Assembly (NCBI GenBank): GCA_035519135.1
Contig: DATIWX010000100.1
Location: forward strand, 1 to 64,000
Direction of reading: 5' to 3'
Source: VBDM01 sp035519135
Lineage (GTDB): Bacteria; Pseudomonadota; Gammaproteobacteria; Burkholderiales; SG8-39
DNA length: 64,000 nucleotides
Shown: in pieces, positions 16,809 to 24,545 of the stretch
Layout: every line of letters begins with the position of its first letter
Numbering within the stretch: position 1 is the stretch's first letter
Made by a program: the position numbers and the translations under genes
Notes under the pieces: generated by a model
Told to the model about the DNA's origin: nothing
Database searches by the model: none
Seen by the model: the letters and a program-made list of their open reading frames with translations, nothing else

Positions 16809-17281
16809 TTGTTTCCGGCGCCACCCTCGACGAGGGTATGCGTCGCCTTCTCATTGATGGATTGGGCCTGCTTGATCGCGTCGGCCGCCGCGGGCGGCAT
16901 GTAGTTCTCGTCGTGCTTGGCGAGCACTTCGCTCGCGTAGAAAATTCCGTCGCCGCCCAGCTTGCCCTGGGTCACCACGCCCTTGCCTTCGCGGAACAGG
17001 TCCGGAAGTATGCCGCGATACACGACCGGCACGTTCTTCGCGGTGTCGGTCACCACGAACTGGACGGTGACGCCGTCGGCCTGGCGTTTCACGCTGCCGG
17101 GCACGACCATGCCGCCGATGCGGAACGCGCGTCCCTGCGGCACCTCTTTCGCCTCGACCTGCGTGGGCGTGAAGAAAAACACCAGGTTCTCCCGGAACGC
17201 GGCGAGCACGAAGGCCGCCGCGGCACCGAGCGCCGCAAGACCGCCCGCGATCATCGCGATGCGCTTGTGTCGTGGCTTCAT
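16805..17281 (-). CDS. ccmE: CcmE, periplasmic haem chaperone
   Basis: A 158-residue protein with one N-terminal helix (about 8-28) and the haem-binding motif HDENYMPP, in which His123 forms the covalent haem bond and Tyr127 is an axial ligand. It carries haem from the CcmABCD complex to CcmF. Its start overlaps the ccmD stop (ATGA, 17278-17281). Confidence 0.94.
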   Translation of the reverse strand: MKPRHKRIAMIAGGLAALGAAAAFVLAAFRENLVFFFTPTQVEAKEVPQGRAFRIGGMVVPGSVKRQADGVTVQFVVTDTAKNVPVVYRGILPDLFREGKGVVTQGKLGGDGIFYASEVLAKHDENYMPPAAADAIKQAQSINEKATHTLVEGGAGNK

Positions 17282-17427
17282 CGTATGCGTCCGATCGCGT
17301 TGCTCTTGCGCCGCGCGAGCAGCCCCAGCTCGACGACCATGAGGACGAGGGTCACCAGATACGAGCCCCATACATACAGCCCGTACCCGCCCATGGCGAG
17401 GAAATTTTCCCAGCTTCCCCAATTCAT
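17278..17427 (-). CDS. ccmD: CcmD, small membrane subunit
   Basis: A 49-residue protein with one membrane helix ('GLYVWGSYLVTLVLMVVELGLL') and a basic C-terminus, the typical CcmD pattern including the 'GGYGLYVW' turn. It stabilises the CcmABC-E complex and helps release holo-CcmE. Its start overlaps the ccmC stop and its stop overlaps the ccmE start, each as ATGA. Confidence 0.9.
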   Translation of the reverse strand: MNWGSWENFLAMGGYGLYVWGSYLVTLVLMVVELGLLARRKSNAIGRIR

Positions 17428-18164
17428 GCCGCCCCCCTCGCGTACTGCGCCGCCCAGTCGCTCGAGCGCTCGCGCTCCAGCATGATGCAGCGCGCGCGCA
17501 GCAGCACCGCCGCGATGCTGTAGAACCAGAACGCGAAGCTCATGACCAGCATTCCGGCGAGCATGGTCGCCGCCATGGTCGGAGCCTTGGTCAGGCTCAC
17601 CGACGCGCCCTGGTGCAGCGTGTTCCACCACTTCACGGAAAAATAGATGATCGGGACGTTGACCACGCCGACGAGCGCGAGCAGCGCTCCCGCCTTGTCG
17701 GCGCGGCGCGGATCGTCGATGGCCGCCTGCAGCGCCATGAAGCCGAAGTAGAGGAACAGCAGGATCAGCTCGGAGGTGAGCCGCGCGTCCCACACCCACC
17801 ACGTGCCCCAGGCGGGCTTGCCCCACAGGGAACCCGTCCACAGGGCGATGAAAGTGAACAGCGCTCCGGTCGGGGCGATCGCGCTCGCCATCATGCCCGA
17901 GAGCCGCGTGTTGAACGCGAGGCCCAGTCCCGCCCAGAAAGCCATGACCACGTAGAGGAACATCGACATCCACGCCGCCGGAACGTGGATGAAGATGATG
18001 CGGTAGGACTCGCCCTGCTGCGCGTCCGTGGGCGCGACGAAGAATCCCAGGTACAGGCCGGCGGCGCACGCAAGCACGGCGAGAGCGCCGAACCCGAGCG
18101 CGAGCCTTCCCGCGAGGGGAAAGAATGTCTGCGGCGACGAATACTTGAACCAGTTGATGCTCAT
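17424..18164 (-). CDS. ccmC: CcmC, haem handling protein
   Basis: A 246-residue protein with six helices, the WWD motif WGTWWVWDARLT (119-130) and His60 in 'IIFIHVPAAWMS'. It loads haem onto CcmE. It lies 11 bases downstream of ccmB. Confidence 0.94.
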   Translation of the reverse strand: MSINWFKYSSPQTFFPLAGRLALGFGALAVLACAAGLYLGFFVAPTDAQQGESYRIIFIHVPAAWMSMFLYVVMAFWAGLGLAFNTRLSGMMASAIAPTGALFTFIALWTGSLWGKPAWGTWWVWDARLTSELILLFLYFGFMALQAAIDDPRRADKAGALLALVGVVNVPIIYFSVKWWNTLHQGASVSLTKAPTMAATMLAGMLVMSFAFWFYSIAAVLLRARCIMLERERSSDWAAQYARGAA

Positions 18165-18175
18165 TCTGGATATCG

Positions 18176-18844
18176 CTATTCAACCGAAATGCGCAATGCC
18201 ACTGCCGCTGCCCAGGGAGCGAATGCCCCGGCGAATATCAGCATCGCGCCGAGGAGGAGAAGCTGGGCGTGCCCGCCGAGGCCGGAGGCCGCCGCTTCGG
18301 CGGCACCCGCCCCGATGATCAGCACCGGAACGTACAAGGGCAGCACCAGCAGGGACAGGAGAGTCCCTGCACCCCTCAAACCCAGCGTCAGCGCTGCGCC
18401 GATCGCACCGATCAAGCTCAGGACCGGCGTGCCCAAGGCCAAGGACAAGACCACCACCCCGAGCAACTCTTGAGAAAGGTCGAATTGTAGCGCCAAAACA
18501 GGCGAGATCAGCACCAAAGGCAGGCCCGATACCAGCCAGTGCGCAAACACCCTCGCCGCCACGACCAGCCCCAGGGGCGTGGCGCCGAGCATCATCTGCT
18601 CGAGCGTTCCGTCCGCGTGGTCGGCGGCGAACATGCGGCCCAGCGCGAGCATGGAGGCCAACAGCGCCGCCACCCACAATACGCCCGGGGCGACGGTGCG
18701 CAGCAGCTTGGGTTCCGCTCCGATTCCGAGGGGGAAGAGGCTTACCACGATCACGAAGAAGAGCACCACCGTCATGACGTCGGAACTGCGCCGCGCGGCG
18801 AGCCGCAGGTCGCGAACGATCACGCAGCGCAGCGCGGCGACCAT
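18176..18844 (-). CDS. ccmB: CcmB, ABC transporter membrane subunit
   Basis: A 222-residue protein with about six helices and the family's 'RDLRLAARR' start and 'ADHADGTLEQMMLGATPLGLVVAARV' cytoplasmic loop. Together with CcmA and CcmC it forms the ABC complex that drives release of haem-loaded CcmE. It starts 1 base after the ccmA stop. Confidence 0.92.
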   Translation of the reverse strand: MVAALRCVIVRDLRLAARRSSDVMTVVLFFVIVVSLFPLGIGAEPKLLRTVAPGVLWVAALLASMLALGRMFAADHADGTLEQMMLGATPLGLVVAARVFAHWLVSGLPLVLISPVLALQFDLSQELLGVVVLSLALGTPVLSLIGAIGAALTLGLRGAGTLLSLLVLPLYVPVLIIGAGAAEAAASGLGGHAQLLLLGAMLIFAGAFAPWAAAVALRISVE

Positions 18845-18845
18845 T

Positions 18846-19478
18846 TCAGCTCCCCGCGAGGTCGATACGCCGCGAAATCGCGGCGCCGATGCTCGCCTCG
18901 TAGTGTGTCGTGTACATCACGCGGCCGCCGCGCGTGACGTGCCCGGCTATCAGGTCCTGCACGCAATCGATCGCTGCGGCGTCGAGGGCGGTGAAAGGCT
19001 CGTCGAGCACCCACAGCGGGCTGTCCGCACCGAGCGCAAGCCGCGCCAGCGCCACGCGCCGCCGCTGCCCCTGGGACAGCACCCGCGCGGGTAGGTTCTC
19101 GCGTCCCGCGAGACCGAGCCGCCCGAGCGCCGCGCCGATTTGTCGGTCGTCGGCGACAATGCCCGCCAGAGCGCAGGCAACGCCCAGATTCTCCACGGCA
19201 GTCAGGTCATCCTTCAGCGCATTGGCGTGGCCGATGTAGAGCAGCCGGGCCCAGAACTCCTCCTTGAGCATGCGGACGTTCTCGCCTCCCCAGCGGATCT
19301 CGCCGCGGTCGGGCTCGAGGAGACCGCAGGCGATGCGCAGGAGGCTGGTCTTGCCGGAGCCGTTGGGGCCGCCGATACGCAGGAGCTCGCCTCCCTTCAG
19401 GGCGAAGCTCAGACCCTCGAACAGCGTGCGCTCGCCGCGCGTGCAGCGCAGGTCGACCGCCTCGAGCGCTTTTTCCAC
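18846..19478 (-). CDS. ccmA: CcmA, ABC transporter ATPase
   Basis: A 210-residue ATPase with Walker A GPNGSGKTS (about 37-45), signature LSQGQRRRVALARL and Walker B LWVLDEPFTALD. It powers the CcmABCD haem chaperone release step. The GTG start lies 8 bases after the stop of the MoxR gene, so the whole ccm operon may be read from a promoter in front of moxR. Confidence 0.93.
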   Translation of the reverse strand: MEKALEAVDLRCTRGERTLFEGLSFALKGGELLRIGGPNGSGKTSLLRIACGLLEPDRGEIRWGGENVRMLKEEFWARLLYIGHANALKDDLTAVENLGVACALAGIVADDRQIGAALGRLGLAGRENLPARVLSQGQRRRVALARLALGADSPLWVLDEPFTALDAAAIDCVQDLIAGHVTRGGRVMYTTHYEASIGAAISRRIDLAGS

Positions 19479-19486
19479 CGCGGCGG

Positions 19487-20398
19487 CTAGGCGGCCGCCA
19501 GCTCCGCCTTGACCTCGGCGAGCAGGCGCTCGGCGTCGCTGCCGCGCACGCGGGTGATGTCGTCCTGATATTTGAGAAGCGTGCCGAGCGTGTCGTTGAC
19601 GGTCTGCGGGTCGAGCGTCATTTTGTCGAGGGCGACCAGCGCTTTCGACCAGTCGATCGTCTCGGCGACGCCGGGCAGCTTGAACAGGTCCATCTTGCGC
19701 AGGCGCTGGACGAAGGCCACCACTTCGCGCGAAAGCCTTTCGGACGCTTCCGGCGCCTTGCGCTTGAGAATATCCAGTTCGCGGGCGGCATCGGGATAGT
19801 CCACCCAGTGATAGAAGCAGCGCCGCTTGATGGCGTCGTGGATCTCGCGCGTGCGGTTGGAGGTGAGCACGACGATCGGCGGCTCCTTCGCCTTGACCGT
19901 GCCGATCTCCGGAATCGTCACCTGGAAATCCGAGAGCACCTCGAGCAGATACGCCTCGAACGGCTCGTCGGTGCGGTCGAGCTCGTCGATCAGGAGCACG
20001 GGCGCGGCGCCCAGGTCACCTTCGAGCGCCTGCAGGATCGGCCGGCGGATGAGGAACTTCTCGGAAAAGATGTCCTGCGACAGCGCCTCGCGCGCGTGGG
20101 TGCCTTCGGCCTCCGCCAGGCGGATCTCGATCATCTGGCGCGAGTAGTTCCACTCGTATACGGCGGAGGCGATATCCAGGCCTTCGTAGCACTGCAGGCG
20201 CACCAGCGTCCGGCCCAGGCCGCCGGCGAGGACCTTGGCGATCTCCGTCTTGCCGACCCCGGCCTCGCCTTCGAGAAACAGCGGCCGCTTCATCTTGAGC
20301 GCGAGGAAGACCGCGGTGGCGAGGCTGCGCTCGGCGACGTAGTCGGCGCGCGCGAGAAGTGCGAGGGTGTCGTCGATCGACTTGGGGAGCGAGGTCAT
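19487..20398 (-). CDS. MoxR-family AAA+ ATPase, CoxD-like
   Basis: A 303-residue AAA+ ATPase with Walker A GEAGVGKT (44-51), Walker B LLIDELDR and a sensor region 'PPIVVLTSNRTREI'. MoxR proteins act as chaperones that fit metal centres or remodel complexes, usually with a VWA partner. Sequence and position next to coxSLM suggest the CoxD subgroup, and the CoxE-like partner at 1050-2261 is remote. No obvious ribosome site precedes the ATG. A terminator lies between this gene and coxM, so it probably has its own promoter within 20399-20488 and leads into ccmA. Confidence 0.85.
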   Translation of the reverse strand: MTSLPKSIDDTLALLARADYVAERSLATAVFLALKMKRPLFLEGEAGVGKTEIAKVLAGGLGRTLVRLQCYEGLDIASAVYEWNYSRQMIEIRLAEAEGTHAREALSQDIFSEKFLIRRPILQALEGDLGAAPVLLIDELDRTDEPFEAYLLEVLSDFQVTIPEIGTVKAKEPPIVVLTSNRTREIHDAIKRRCFYHWVDYPDAARELDILKRKAPEASERLSREVVAFVQRLRKMDLFKLPGVAETIDWSKALVALDKMTLDPQTVNDTLGTLLKYQDDITRVRGSDAERLLAEVKAELAAA

Positions 20399-20451
20399 GC
20401 GTCAATTATGCCATCCAATCGACTGGGTGCCTTTCTTCAAGAGTAGGGGAG

Positions 20452-20474
20452 CACGAGGGGAGTATCCCCTCGTG
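20452..20474. repeat. Perfect 10-base-pair hairpin
   Basis: CACGAGGGGA and TCCCCTCGTG flank a three-base loop (GTA). It lies in the 246-base gap between moxR and coxM, just beyond the coxM terminator. It could be a REP-like element or a second stop signal; nothing coding is seen in the gap. Confidence 0.45.
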
Positions 20475-20488
20475 TCGTTCGTGCGAAC

Positions 20489-20521
20489 AAAAAACCCTCC
20501 CCCAATTGGATTGGGGGAGGG
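20489..20521 (-). terminator. Rho-independent terminator after coxM
   Basis: Read on the minus strand, a 12-base-pair stem (CCCTCCCCCAAT with its complement, loop CCA) is followed by TTTTTTG. It ends the coxSLM transcript before moxR. Confidence 0.85.
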
Positions 20522-20644
20522 CCGGTCGGGATCCCCTCGAGGAGATCAGCCCTCGATCGGGTCCGGAAGAGTTTGATCCCCGACCGTTCACGCCGCCGCG
20601 AGGGCGGCACGCAGGCCCCGGGAACCGGGGACTCCCGGATGTTC

Positions 20645-21442
20645 TTATTTGACCGCTGCTTCGACCGCGCGCCGCGCCATCACCGTGATCAGGTGCGCCC
20701 GGTAGTCCGCTTTGGCGTGCAGGTCCGAATTGAGTCCTTTCTCGGGTACGCTGATGTTCGCGACCGATTCGGGCGCGAACTTCGACGCGAGCGCCTTCTC
20801 CATCGGCGCCACGCGGAAAACGCCCGGGCCTGCGCCGGTGACGGCGACGCGCACTCCCGAGCCGAAGTCGGCGACGAGCACGCCGACGATGGCGTAGCGC
20901 GAAGCCGGGTTCTTGAACTTCATGTACGCGGCCCGCTTCGGGATGGGGAAGGAGACCTGCTCGATGATCTCGCCCTTGCCGAGCGCGGTCTCGTACATGC
21001 CCTTGAAGAAATCGTCGGCGGCGATCTTGCGCTTGTTGGTGACGATGGTGGCGCCCAGGCCCAGCGCGCCGGCCGGATAGTCGGCCGCCGGGTCGTTGTT
21101 GGCCAGCGACCCTCCGATCGTGCCCATGTTGCGCACCATGCGGTCGCCGATGCCGCCGGCGAGCGCAGCAAGCGCCGGGATCGCCTTCCTGACTTCGGAC
21201 GAGGCGGCGACTTCCGCGTGACGGGTCATCGCGCCGATGGTCACGGCCTTGCCGTCCACCTTGATCCCCGAAAGGCCCTTGATCGACCCGAGATCGACGA
21301 CGCTGGACGGCTTGGAGAGCCGCAGCTTCATCGCCGCGATCAGGCTTTGCCCTCCGGCGAGCAGCTTGGCGTCGGAGTCCTTGGCGATGATCTTCGCCGC
21401 GTCGTCGACCGATTTGACCTTCTGATATTCGAATGCGTACAT
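20645..21442 (-). CDS. coxM: Molybdenum hydroxylase FAD subunit (CoxM-like)
   Basis: A 265-residue protein with the two FAD-binding motifs of the xanthine oxidase/CO dehydrogenase medium subunit: AGGQSL (29-34) and TIGGSLANNDPAADYP (about 107-122). A C-terminal CODH_FAD domain follows. It takes electrons from the iron-sulfur subunit and passes them to the membrane acceptor. A GAGGAG site lies before the ATG. It is the last gene of the coxSLM operon, 12 bases after coxL. Confidence 0.9.
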   Translation of the reverse strand: MYAFEYQKVKSVDDAAKIIAKDSDAKLLAGGQSLIAAMKLRLSKPSSVVDLGSIKGLSGIKVDGKAVTIGAMTRHAEVAASSEVRKAIPALAALAGGIGDRMVRNMGTIGGSLANNDPAADYPAGALGLGATIVTNKRKIAADDFFKGMYETALGKGEIIEQVSFPIPKRAAYMKFKNPASRYAIVGVLVADFGSGVRVAVTGAGPGVFRVAPMEKALASKFAPESVANISVPEKGLNSDLHAKADYRAHLITVMARRAVEAAVK

Positions 21443-21454
21443 TTTTTCGTCTCC

Positions 21455-23815
21455 TCAAGCGGCTTTCTTCAGATCGCGGCACACCCGCCAGATCCGCTGC
21501 GGCGTCGCGGGCATCGCGATGTCTTGCGTGCCGAGGGCGTCGGTAAGCGCATTCATCACCGCGGCGGGGGCGCCGATCGCACCCGCCTCGCCGCAGCCCT
21601 TCACGCCGAGCGGATTGTGCGTGCACGGCGTCTCCTTGGTGCCGACCTTGAACGTCGGCACGTCGTCGGCGCGCGGCATGCAATAGTCGAGCAAGGAGCC
21701 GGTGACCAGCTGCCCCGACTCGCCGTCGTAGTGGCAGCCTTCGGTCAACGCCTGGCCGATCCCCTGCGTGAGCCCGCCGTGAACCTGTCCCTCGACGATC
21801 ATCGGGTTGATGATCTTGCCGAAGTCGTCGATCGCGGTGAAGTTCACGATCTTGACGTTGCCGGTGTCGGGATCGACCTCGACCTCGCAGATGTGGCTGC
21901 CCGCGGGGAAGGTGAAGTTGGCCGGGTCGTAGAAGGCGTTTTCGTTGAGTCCCGGCTCGAGCTTGTCGAGGGGGTAGTTGTGCGGCACGTAGGCCGCGAG
22001 CGACACCTCGGCGAAGGCCTTCTTCTTGTCGGTGCCCTTGACTACGAAGGCGCCATCCCTGAACTCGATGTCGGCCTCGGCCGCCTCCATCAGGTGTGCG
22101 GCGATCTTCCTGCCCTTGGCGATGACCTTGTCCACGGCTTTCACGATGGCGGTCCCGCCTACGGCGATGGAACGCGAGCCGTAGGTGCCCATGCCGAAGA
22201 GGATCTTGCTCGTATCGCCGTGCACGATATCGACGTCCTCGATCGGAATGCCGAGCCGGTCCGCCACCACCTGCGCGAACGTGGTCTCGTGCCCCTGGCC
22301 GTGCGCGTGCGAGCCGGTGAACACGGTGACCTTGCCGGTGGGGTGCACCCGGACCTCGCCTGCTTCGAACAGGCCCGCTCGCGCGCCCAACGCGCCGGCG
22401 ACGTTGGAAGGCGCGATGCCGCAGGCCTCGATGTAGCAGGCGTAGCCCAGGCCGCGCAGCTTGCCGCGTTTCGCGGCTTCGGCTTTGCGCGCCGGAAAGC
22501 CGGCGACGTCGGCGACCTTGAGGGCCTCGACCAGCGTGGCGTCGTAGTTGCCGGTGTCGTAGAGCAGCGCGACCGGCGTCTGGTAGGGGAAGCTCGTGAT
22601 GAAATTGCGCCGGCGGATCTCGGCGGGGTTCATCTTCATCTCGCGCGCCGCGGTCTCGACCAGGCGCTCGACGACGTAGGTCGCCTCCGGCCGCCCGGCG
22701 CCGCGATAGGCGTCGACCGGCGCGGTGTTGGTGAACACCGCGGTCACTTCGCAGTAGATCACCGGCGTCGTGTATTGCCCCGCGAGCAGGGTCGCGTAGA
22801 GGATGGTCGGGATGCACGAGGCGAACGTGGAGAGATACGCTCCCATGTTCGCGGTCGTCGTCACGCGCATGGCGAGGAACTTGCCGCTCTTGTCCATGGC
22901 GAGCTCGGCCCTGGTCACGTGATCGCGGCCGTGCGCATCCGACTGGAACGACTCGCTGCGCTCGGCGGTCCACTTCACCGGGCGGTTGATCTGCTTCGAC
23001 GCCCAGGTGCACACCACGTCCTCGGCATACAGGTAGATCTTCGAGCCGAAACCGCCGCCGACGTCGGGCGCCACCACGCGCACCTTGTGCTCGGGCAGGC
23101 CGAGCACGAAAGCGGTCATCAGCAGGCGCTCGACGTGGGGGTTCTGGCTGGCGACGTACAGGGTGTAGCTGTCGTCGGCGCGCGAGTAGCTCGCATTCGC
23201 CGCGCGCGGCTCGATCGCGTTGGGGACGAGGCGGTTGTTGAGGAACTCGAGGGTGGTGACGTGCGCCGCGCCCGCGAAGGCCTTGTCGACCGCGGCCTTG
23301 TCCCCCAGCCCCCACACGTAGCAGGTGTTGTCCGGCGCGATGTCGTGCACGACGGCCGCGCCCTTCTTGCGCGCATCGCTCGCGCGCACCACCGCCGGCA
23401 GCTCCTCGTAGTCGACCTTAACCAGCTCGGCGGCGTCGCGCGCCTGCTGATAGCTCTCCGCGATGACCACGGCGACGTGGTCGCCGACGTAGCGCGCCTT
23501 GCCCTGGGCGAGGCAGGGATGCGGCGGCTCTTTCATCGGCTGCCCGTTGACGTCGGTGATCAGCCAGCCGCAGGGCAGGCCGTTCACCTTCGCCGCCGCC
23601 AGGTCGTCGCCCGTGAAGATGGCGACGACGCCGGGCGCCTTGAGCGCCTTGTCCTTCTTGATCGACCTGATCGTGGCGTGCGCGTGCGGCGAGCGCACGA
23701 AGCACGCGTAGGTCTGGTGGGGCATCGACACGTCGTCGGTGTAATTACCGGCGCCGATGAGAAAGCGGTAGTCCTCTTTGCGCTTGACCGCAGCGCCGAT
23801 ATAGGGGGTCGCCAT
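21455..23815 (-). CDS. coxL: Molybdenum hydroxylase large subunit, CoxL form II
   Basis: A 786-residue molybdopterin subunit of the xanthine dehydrogenase family. It has the Moco-contact loops 'GGGFGSKI' (253-260) and 'GTYGSRS', and a C-terminal GCGEAGAIGAP with the catalytic Glu. The active-site loop reads AYRGAGR (369-375). True (form I) CO dehydrogenase has a Cys there (AYRCSFR) that binds copper, so this is form II and its substrate is open: CO at low rate, an aldehyde, or an N-heterocycle are all possible. The start lies 1 base after the coxS stop. Confidence 0.88.
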   Translation of the reverse strand: MATPYIGAAVKRKEDYRFLIGAGNYTDDVSMPHQTYACFVRSPHAHATIRSIKKDKALKAPGVVAIFTGDDLAAAKVNGLPCGWLITDVNGQPMKEPPHPCLAQGKARYVGDHVAVVIAESYQQARDAAELVKVDYEELPAVVRASDARKKGAAVVHDIAPDNTCYVWGLGDKAAVDKAFAGAAHVTTLEFLNNRLVPNAIEPRAANASYSRADDSYTLYVASQNPHVERLLMTAFVLGLPEHKVRVVAPDVGGGFGSKIYLYAEDVVCTWASKQINRPVKWTAERSESFQSDAHGRDHVTRAELAMDKSGKFLAMRVTTTANMGAYLSTFASCIPTILYATLLAGQYTTPVIYCEVTAVFTNTAPVDAYRGAGRPEATYVVERLVETAAREMKMNPAEIRRRNFITSFPYQTPVALLYDTGNYDATLVEALKVADVAGFPARKAEAAKRGKLRGLGYACYIEACGIAPSNVAGALGARAGLFEAGEVRVHPTGKVTVFTGSHAHGQGHETTFAQVVADRLGIPIEDVDIVHGDTSKILFGMGTYGSRSIAVGGTAIVKAVDKVIAKGRKIAAHLMEAAEADIEFRDGAFVVKGTDKKKAFAEVSLAAYVPHNYPLDKLEPGLNENAFYDPANFTFPAGSHICEVEVDPDTGNVKIVNFTAIDDFGKIINPMIVEGQVHGGLTQGIGQALTEGCHYDGESGQLVTGSLLDYCMPRADDVPTFKVGTKETPCTHNPLGVKGCGEAGAIGAPAAVMNALTDALGTQDIAMPATPQRIWRVCRDLKKAA

Positions 23816-23816
23816 G

Positions 23817-24290
23817 TCAGGTCCTCATCGTCTGTGAGGCGGCCTTGATCGCCTTCACGATGTTGTGATAGCCCGTGCAGCGGCACAGATTGCCGTCGAG
23901 CTGCTCGCGGATCTGCTCCTCGGTCGGGTTGGGGAAGTTCTTCACCAGGTCGATGGCGCTCATCACCATCCCGGGAGTGCAGAAGCCGCACTGCAGGCCG
24001 TGGTGCTGTCGGAACGCCTCCTGCATCGGGTGCAGCGTGCCGTCGGCCTTGGCGATGCCCTCGATGGTGACGATGTCGGCGCCCTCGGCCTGCATCGCGA
24101 GCATGTTGCAGGATTTCACGGCGCGGCCGTTCATATGGATGGTGCAGGCGCCGCACTGCGCGGTATCGCAGCCGACGTGGGTGCCCGTCAGCCGCAGGTG
24201 ATCGCGGATGAAGCTGACGAGCAGTGTGCGCTCCTCGACTTCGCCGCTCGCCGGTTTGCCGTTGACGGTCATCGAGACCTTGACGGTCAT
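23817..24290 (-). CDS. coxS: Molybdenum hydroxylase [2Fe-2S] subunit (CoxS-like)
   Basis: A 157-residue protein with two [2Fe-2S] clusters. The plant-type one uses Cys41, 46, 49 and 61 (GCDTAQCGAC...C), and the second uses Cys101, 104, 136 and 138 (CGFC...CRC). It relays electrons from molybdenum to FAD. The ATG at 24290 has AAGGAG 7 bases upstream and was chosen over an upstream extension. It is the first gene of the operon, divergent from the XdhC-like gene. Confidence 0.92.
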   Translation of the reverse strand: MTVKVSMTVNGKPASGEVEERTLLVSFIRDHLRLTGTHVGCDTAQCGACTIHMNGRAVKSCNMLAMQAEGADIVTIEGIAKADGTLHPMQEAFRQHHGLQCGFCTPGMVMSAIDLVKNFPNPTEEQIREQLDGNLCRCTGYHNIVKAIKAASQTMRT

Positions 24291-24315
24291 GGTTTCACTC
24301 CTTCGCTTGATGTTG

Positions 24316-24373
24316 AATTTCTTGTTGGAGGCACTGAATTCTTGACGAAAAATTCTCCTTGACTGCGAATTCT
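24316..24373. repeat. Short direct repeats in the coxS-xdhC divergent region
   Basis: AATTCT occurs three times (24337, 24351, 24368) with AATTTCT at 24316, and TTGAC follows the first two copies (24342-24346 and 24359-24363, 17 bases apart). The region is AT-rich against a GC-rich background. It could be an operator array for the molybdenum hydroxylase operon or the remains of overlapping promoters. The rest of the 255-base gap shows no gene. Confidence 0.35.
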
Positions 24374-24461
24374 GTCGAGGGATTTGTTGCGATGGATGCC
24401 CCGGGAAAATGCTAGACCATGCGCGCGCCGCAATCAACCACAAGCTTGATTGTTTCGCGCC

Positions 24462-24490
24462 TTGACCCAACCTTAAGGGAGGTCTACGCT
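24462..24490 (+). promoter_or_regulatory. Candidate sigma-70 promoter for the XdhC-like gene
   Basis: TTGACC and TACGCT are separated by 17 bases and end 55 bases before the GTG start. The -35 element is good and the -10 element is weak. Confidence 0.4.
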
Positions 24491-24545
24491 ATCGCGTTCA
24501 AGCGTCTGTTACGATTCAACAATATCTTCCGAGCAAGGAAATCCC

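Noticed and set aside
20406..23315. A 969-codon open frame on the minus strand out of phase with coxL and coxM
   Set aside because: It overlaps two clear molybdenum hydroxylase genes, is rich in Arg/Gly/Ala and has no recognisable domain: a high-GC shadow.
21455..24290. Calling the cox operon an aerobic CO dehydrogenase
   Set aside because: The large subunit has AYRGAGR instead of the Cys-containing form I loop, so CO as main substrate is not supported.
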